A stretch of 64,000 nt of DNA from Halarcobacter anaerophilus (GTDB lineage Bacteria; Campylobacterota; Campylobacteria; Campylobacterales; Arcobacteraceae): contig NZ_CP041070.1 in the NCBI RefSeq assembly GCF_006459125.1, positions 2,480,001 through 2,544,000 on the forward strand, read 5' to 3'. The notes beneath the pieces are model-generated. The model was not told the origin of the DNA and did not search any database. It saw only the letters and a program-made list of their open reading frames with translations. Position numbers and translations under genes: made by a program. Of the stretch, positions 62,614 through 64,000 are shown one piece after another (positions within the stretch are counted from its first letter, which is position 1; every line of letters starts with the position of its first letter).

Positions 62614-64000
62614 GTCAGTTTATTCACATATTACCTGTATTAACAGTATTAGTAGCAGCCGTTGCTTTAATGTTTATGAGTATGTATCAAAATAAATTCT
62701 CCGTAAAAACATATATTACTGTTTCATCAATAATTTTAGTTGCGACATTGGCATTTGTATTTGTACCTTTCGGTGAAACTTTTTCCGTAAAACCATATAG
62801 TTCGATATTTAACAATGTTTTAATATTTGATACTTTTTCAAACTTCTTTTATGTTTTATTAATAGGAGGTACACTGTTTACTCTTCTAATAGGAGAACAC
62901 TATTTCCAACACAGAAGTTATTTTACAGGGGAGTTTTTCTCAATTTTGCTCTTCTCTTTATTCGGTATGTTACTTTTAGCAAATGCAAATGAGCTTATAA
63001 CAGCATATGTTGCTTTGGAAATAGCATCATTCTCCGTATATATTATGGTTGGATACAATTCAGAAGATTCAAGAAGAGTAGAAGCTATTTTTAAATACCT
63101 TGTATTAGGTTCGTTTATGGGAGCTTTCTATCTTCTAGGGGTAGTATTGGTTTACGGAGCAACACAAACAACAAATTTAAGTGAAATTGCTACGTTTATT
63201 GCAAATAACAATATAAGTGATATGCCTCTTCTTTATATTGGTTTAACACTTATTTTATTTATATTTTTATTTAAAATTTCAGCTTTTCCGTTCCAACAAT
63301 GGGTATTAGATGTTTATAGAGGTGCGCCAATGATAATTACTGCATTTATGGCATCTACATTTAAAATTGCAATATTCTCTTTCTTCCTAAGAGCTATGTT
63401 GCAAGATATAAAACCTATGATAGGATTCTGGGATTCTATAATATATGTAGTAATAGTATTAACCTTAGTATTCGGTACATGGTTGGCAATTACGCAAAAA
63501 ATTATAAAAAGAATGCTTGCAGCTTCGTCAATCGTTCATACAGGTTATTTATTACTTGCATTTATTGCAATAGGAAAAAATATAGATGCGGCTTATGCAA
63601 TTGTATTTTATCTTATAGCCTATTTACTATCGGCACTAGGTTCATTTGGTCTTGTTTCTCATATTATTTCCGAAACGAAAGTAAGAGTTACTTATGATGA
63701 TTTTAAAGGATTAGCTCATGAAAGACCTTTTTTAGCTGCAATGATGACCGTATTTATGTTCTCTCTTGCGGGTATTCCCTCAACAATAGGATTTATGGGA
63801 AAACTTTACGTATTTACGGAAACTATTAATGCAGGATATGCAGGACTTGCAGTATTGGCAATATTGGCAACTATTGTATCGGTTTATTACTATTTTAAAC
63901 TTATTGCAATGATGTATTTTTATCCTACAAATGAAAAATGTATGTCAAATGATTTCAATGACAAAAGAATCTCAACTTATGCTATAGCATTTTTAGCAAT
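62610..64000 (+). CDS. nuoN: NADH-quinone oxidoreductase subunit N, 5' part (cut by window edge)
   Basis: Open for 463 codons from an ATG ([11 protein letters not shown]) that overlaps the nuoM stop (ATGA) to the right edge. Antiporter-like features include [18 protein letters not shown] with the conserved Glu, [20 protein letters not shown] (the usual PFHxW has Gln in place of His), the lysine in ASTFKIAIF, and [15 protein letters not shown]. Probably the last nuo gene, near completion at the edge. Confidence 0.96.
   Translation, partial: MSQFIHILPVLTVLVAAVALMFMSMYQNKFSVKTYITVSSIILVATLAFVFVPFGETFSVKPYSSIFNNVLIFDTFSNFFYVLLIGGTLFTLLIGEHYFQHRSYFTGEFFSILLFSLFGMLLLANANELITAYVALEIASFSVYIMVGYNSEDSRRVEAIFKYLVLGSFMGAFYLLGVVLVYGATQTTNLSEIATFIANNNISDMPLLYIGLTLILFIFLFKISAFPFQQWVLDVYRGAPMIITAFMASTFKIAIFSFFLRAMLQDIKPMIGFWDSIIYVVIVLTLVFGTWLAITQKIIKRMLAASSIVHTGYLLLAFIAIGKNIDAAYAIVFYLIAYLLSALGSFGLVSHIISETKVRVTYDDFKGLAHERPFLAAMMTVFMFSLAGIPSTIGFMGKLYVFTETINAGYAGLAVLAILATIVSVYYYFKLIAMMYFYPTNEKCMSNDFNDKRISTYAIAFLA

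Overview
The window is AT-rich, gene-dense chromosomal DNA of a Campylobacterota bacterium, most probably Arcobacteraceae (Arcobacter in the broad sense). The basis is the 16S/23S genes, the L33/EF-Tu/SecE arrangement, a menaquinone-only (futalosine) gene signature, separate but overlapping rpoB and rpoC, a NuoC-NuoD fusion and a complex I cluster that still has NuoE and NuoF. This placement comes from protein and rRNA appearance only; no database was searched. I see no phage, insertion sequence or CRISPR array.

Region 1 (1-12.3 kb, minus strand) is the transcription/translation block. Read 5' to 3' on the minus strand it runs tRNA-Phe, -Thr, -Tyr, -Gly, tuf, rpmG, tRNA-Trp, secE, nusG, rplK, rplA, rplJ, rplL, rpoB, rpoC (cut by the left edge). 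Several spacers carry strong hairpins, including a 22-bp one between nusG and rplK and a hairpin cluster between rplL and rpoB.

Region 2 (12.3-29.4 kb) is mostly cell-wall and division genes: mraY-murD, gpmI, an orphan ABC ATPase, a class A PBP, uppP, murG, ftsW and ftsI/PBP2. Between them lie glnA, a moaD-moaE-response regulator/GGDEF-PHP phosphatase operon, mqnA and a cyclophilin.

Region 3 (29.4-48.3 kb) is signalling and the rRNA operon. A 1662-residue protein joins a degenerate Ser/Thr kinase domain, an AAA ATPase, a long helical repeat region, GAF and GGDEF; it is followed 7 nt later by a secreted single-heme c-type protein. Next is a complete 16S-Ile-Ala-23S-5S operon with a near-perfect promoter and visible processing stems. 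A small operon (pabA/trpG, membrane glycosyltransferase-like protein, pseudopilin) and a periplasmic-sensor GGDEF protein follow, then a UbiD-family decarboxylase (probably menaquinone synthesis) and a PatB/MalY aminotransferase.

Region 4 (49.6-64 kb, plus strand) is the complex I operon nuoA-B-CD-E-F-[gltA]-G-H-I-J-K-L-M-N (nuoN cut by the right edge). Citrate synthase sits inside it between nuoF and nuoG. NuoF keeps its FMN and Fe-S motifs, but the residues that bind NADH in characterised homologues are replaced; NuoG is short and NuoH has an extra two-helix insert. Together these suggest a complex I whose electron input differs from the standard NADH-fed enzyme. This is the most interesting signal in the window.
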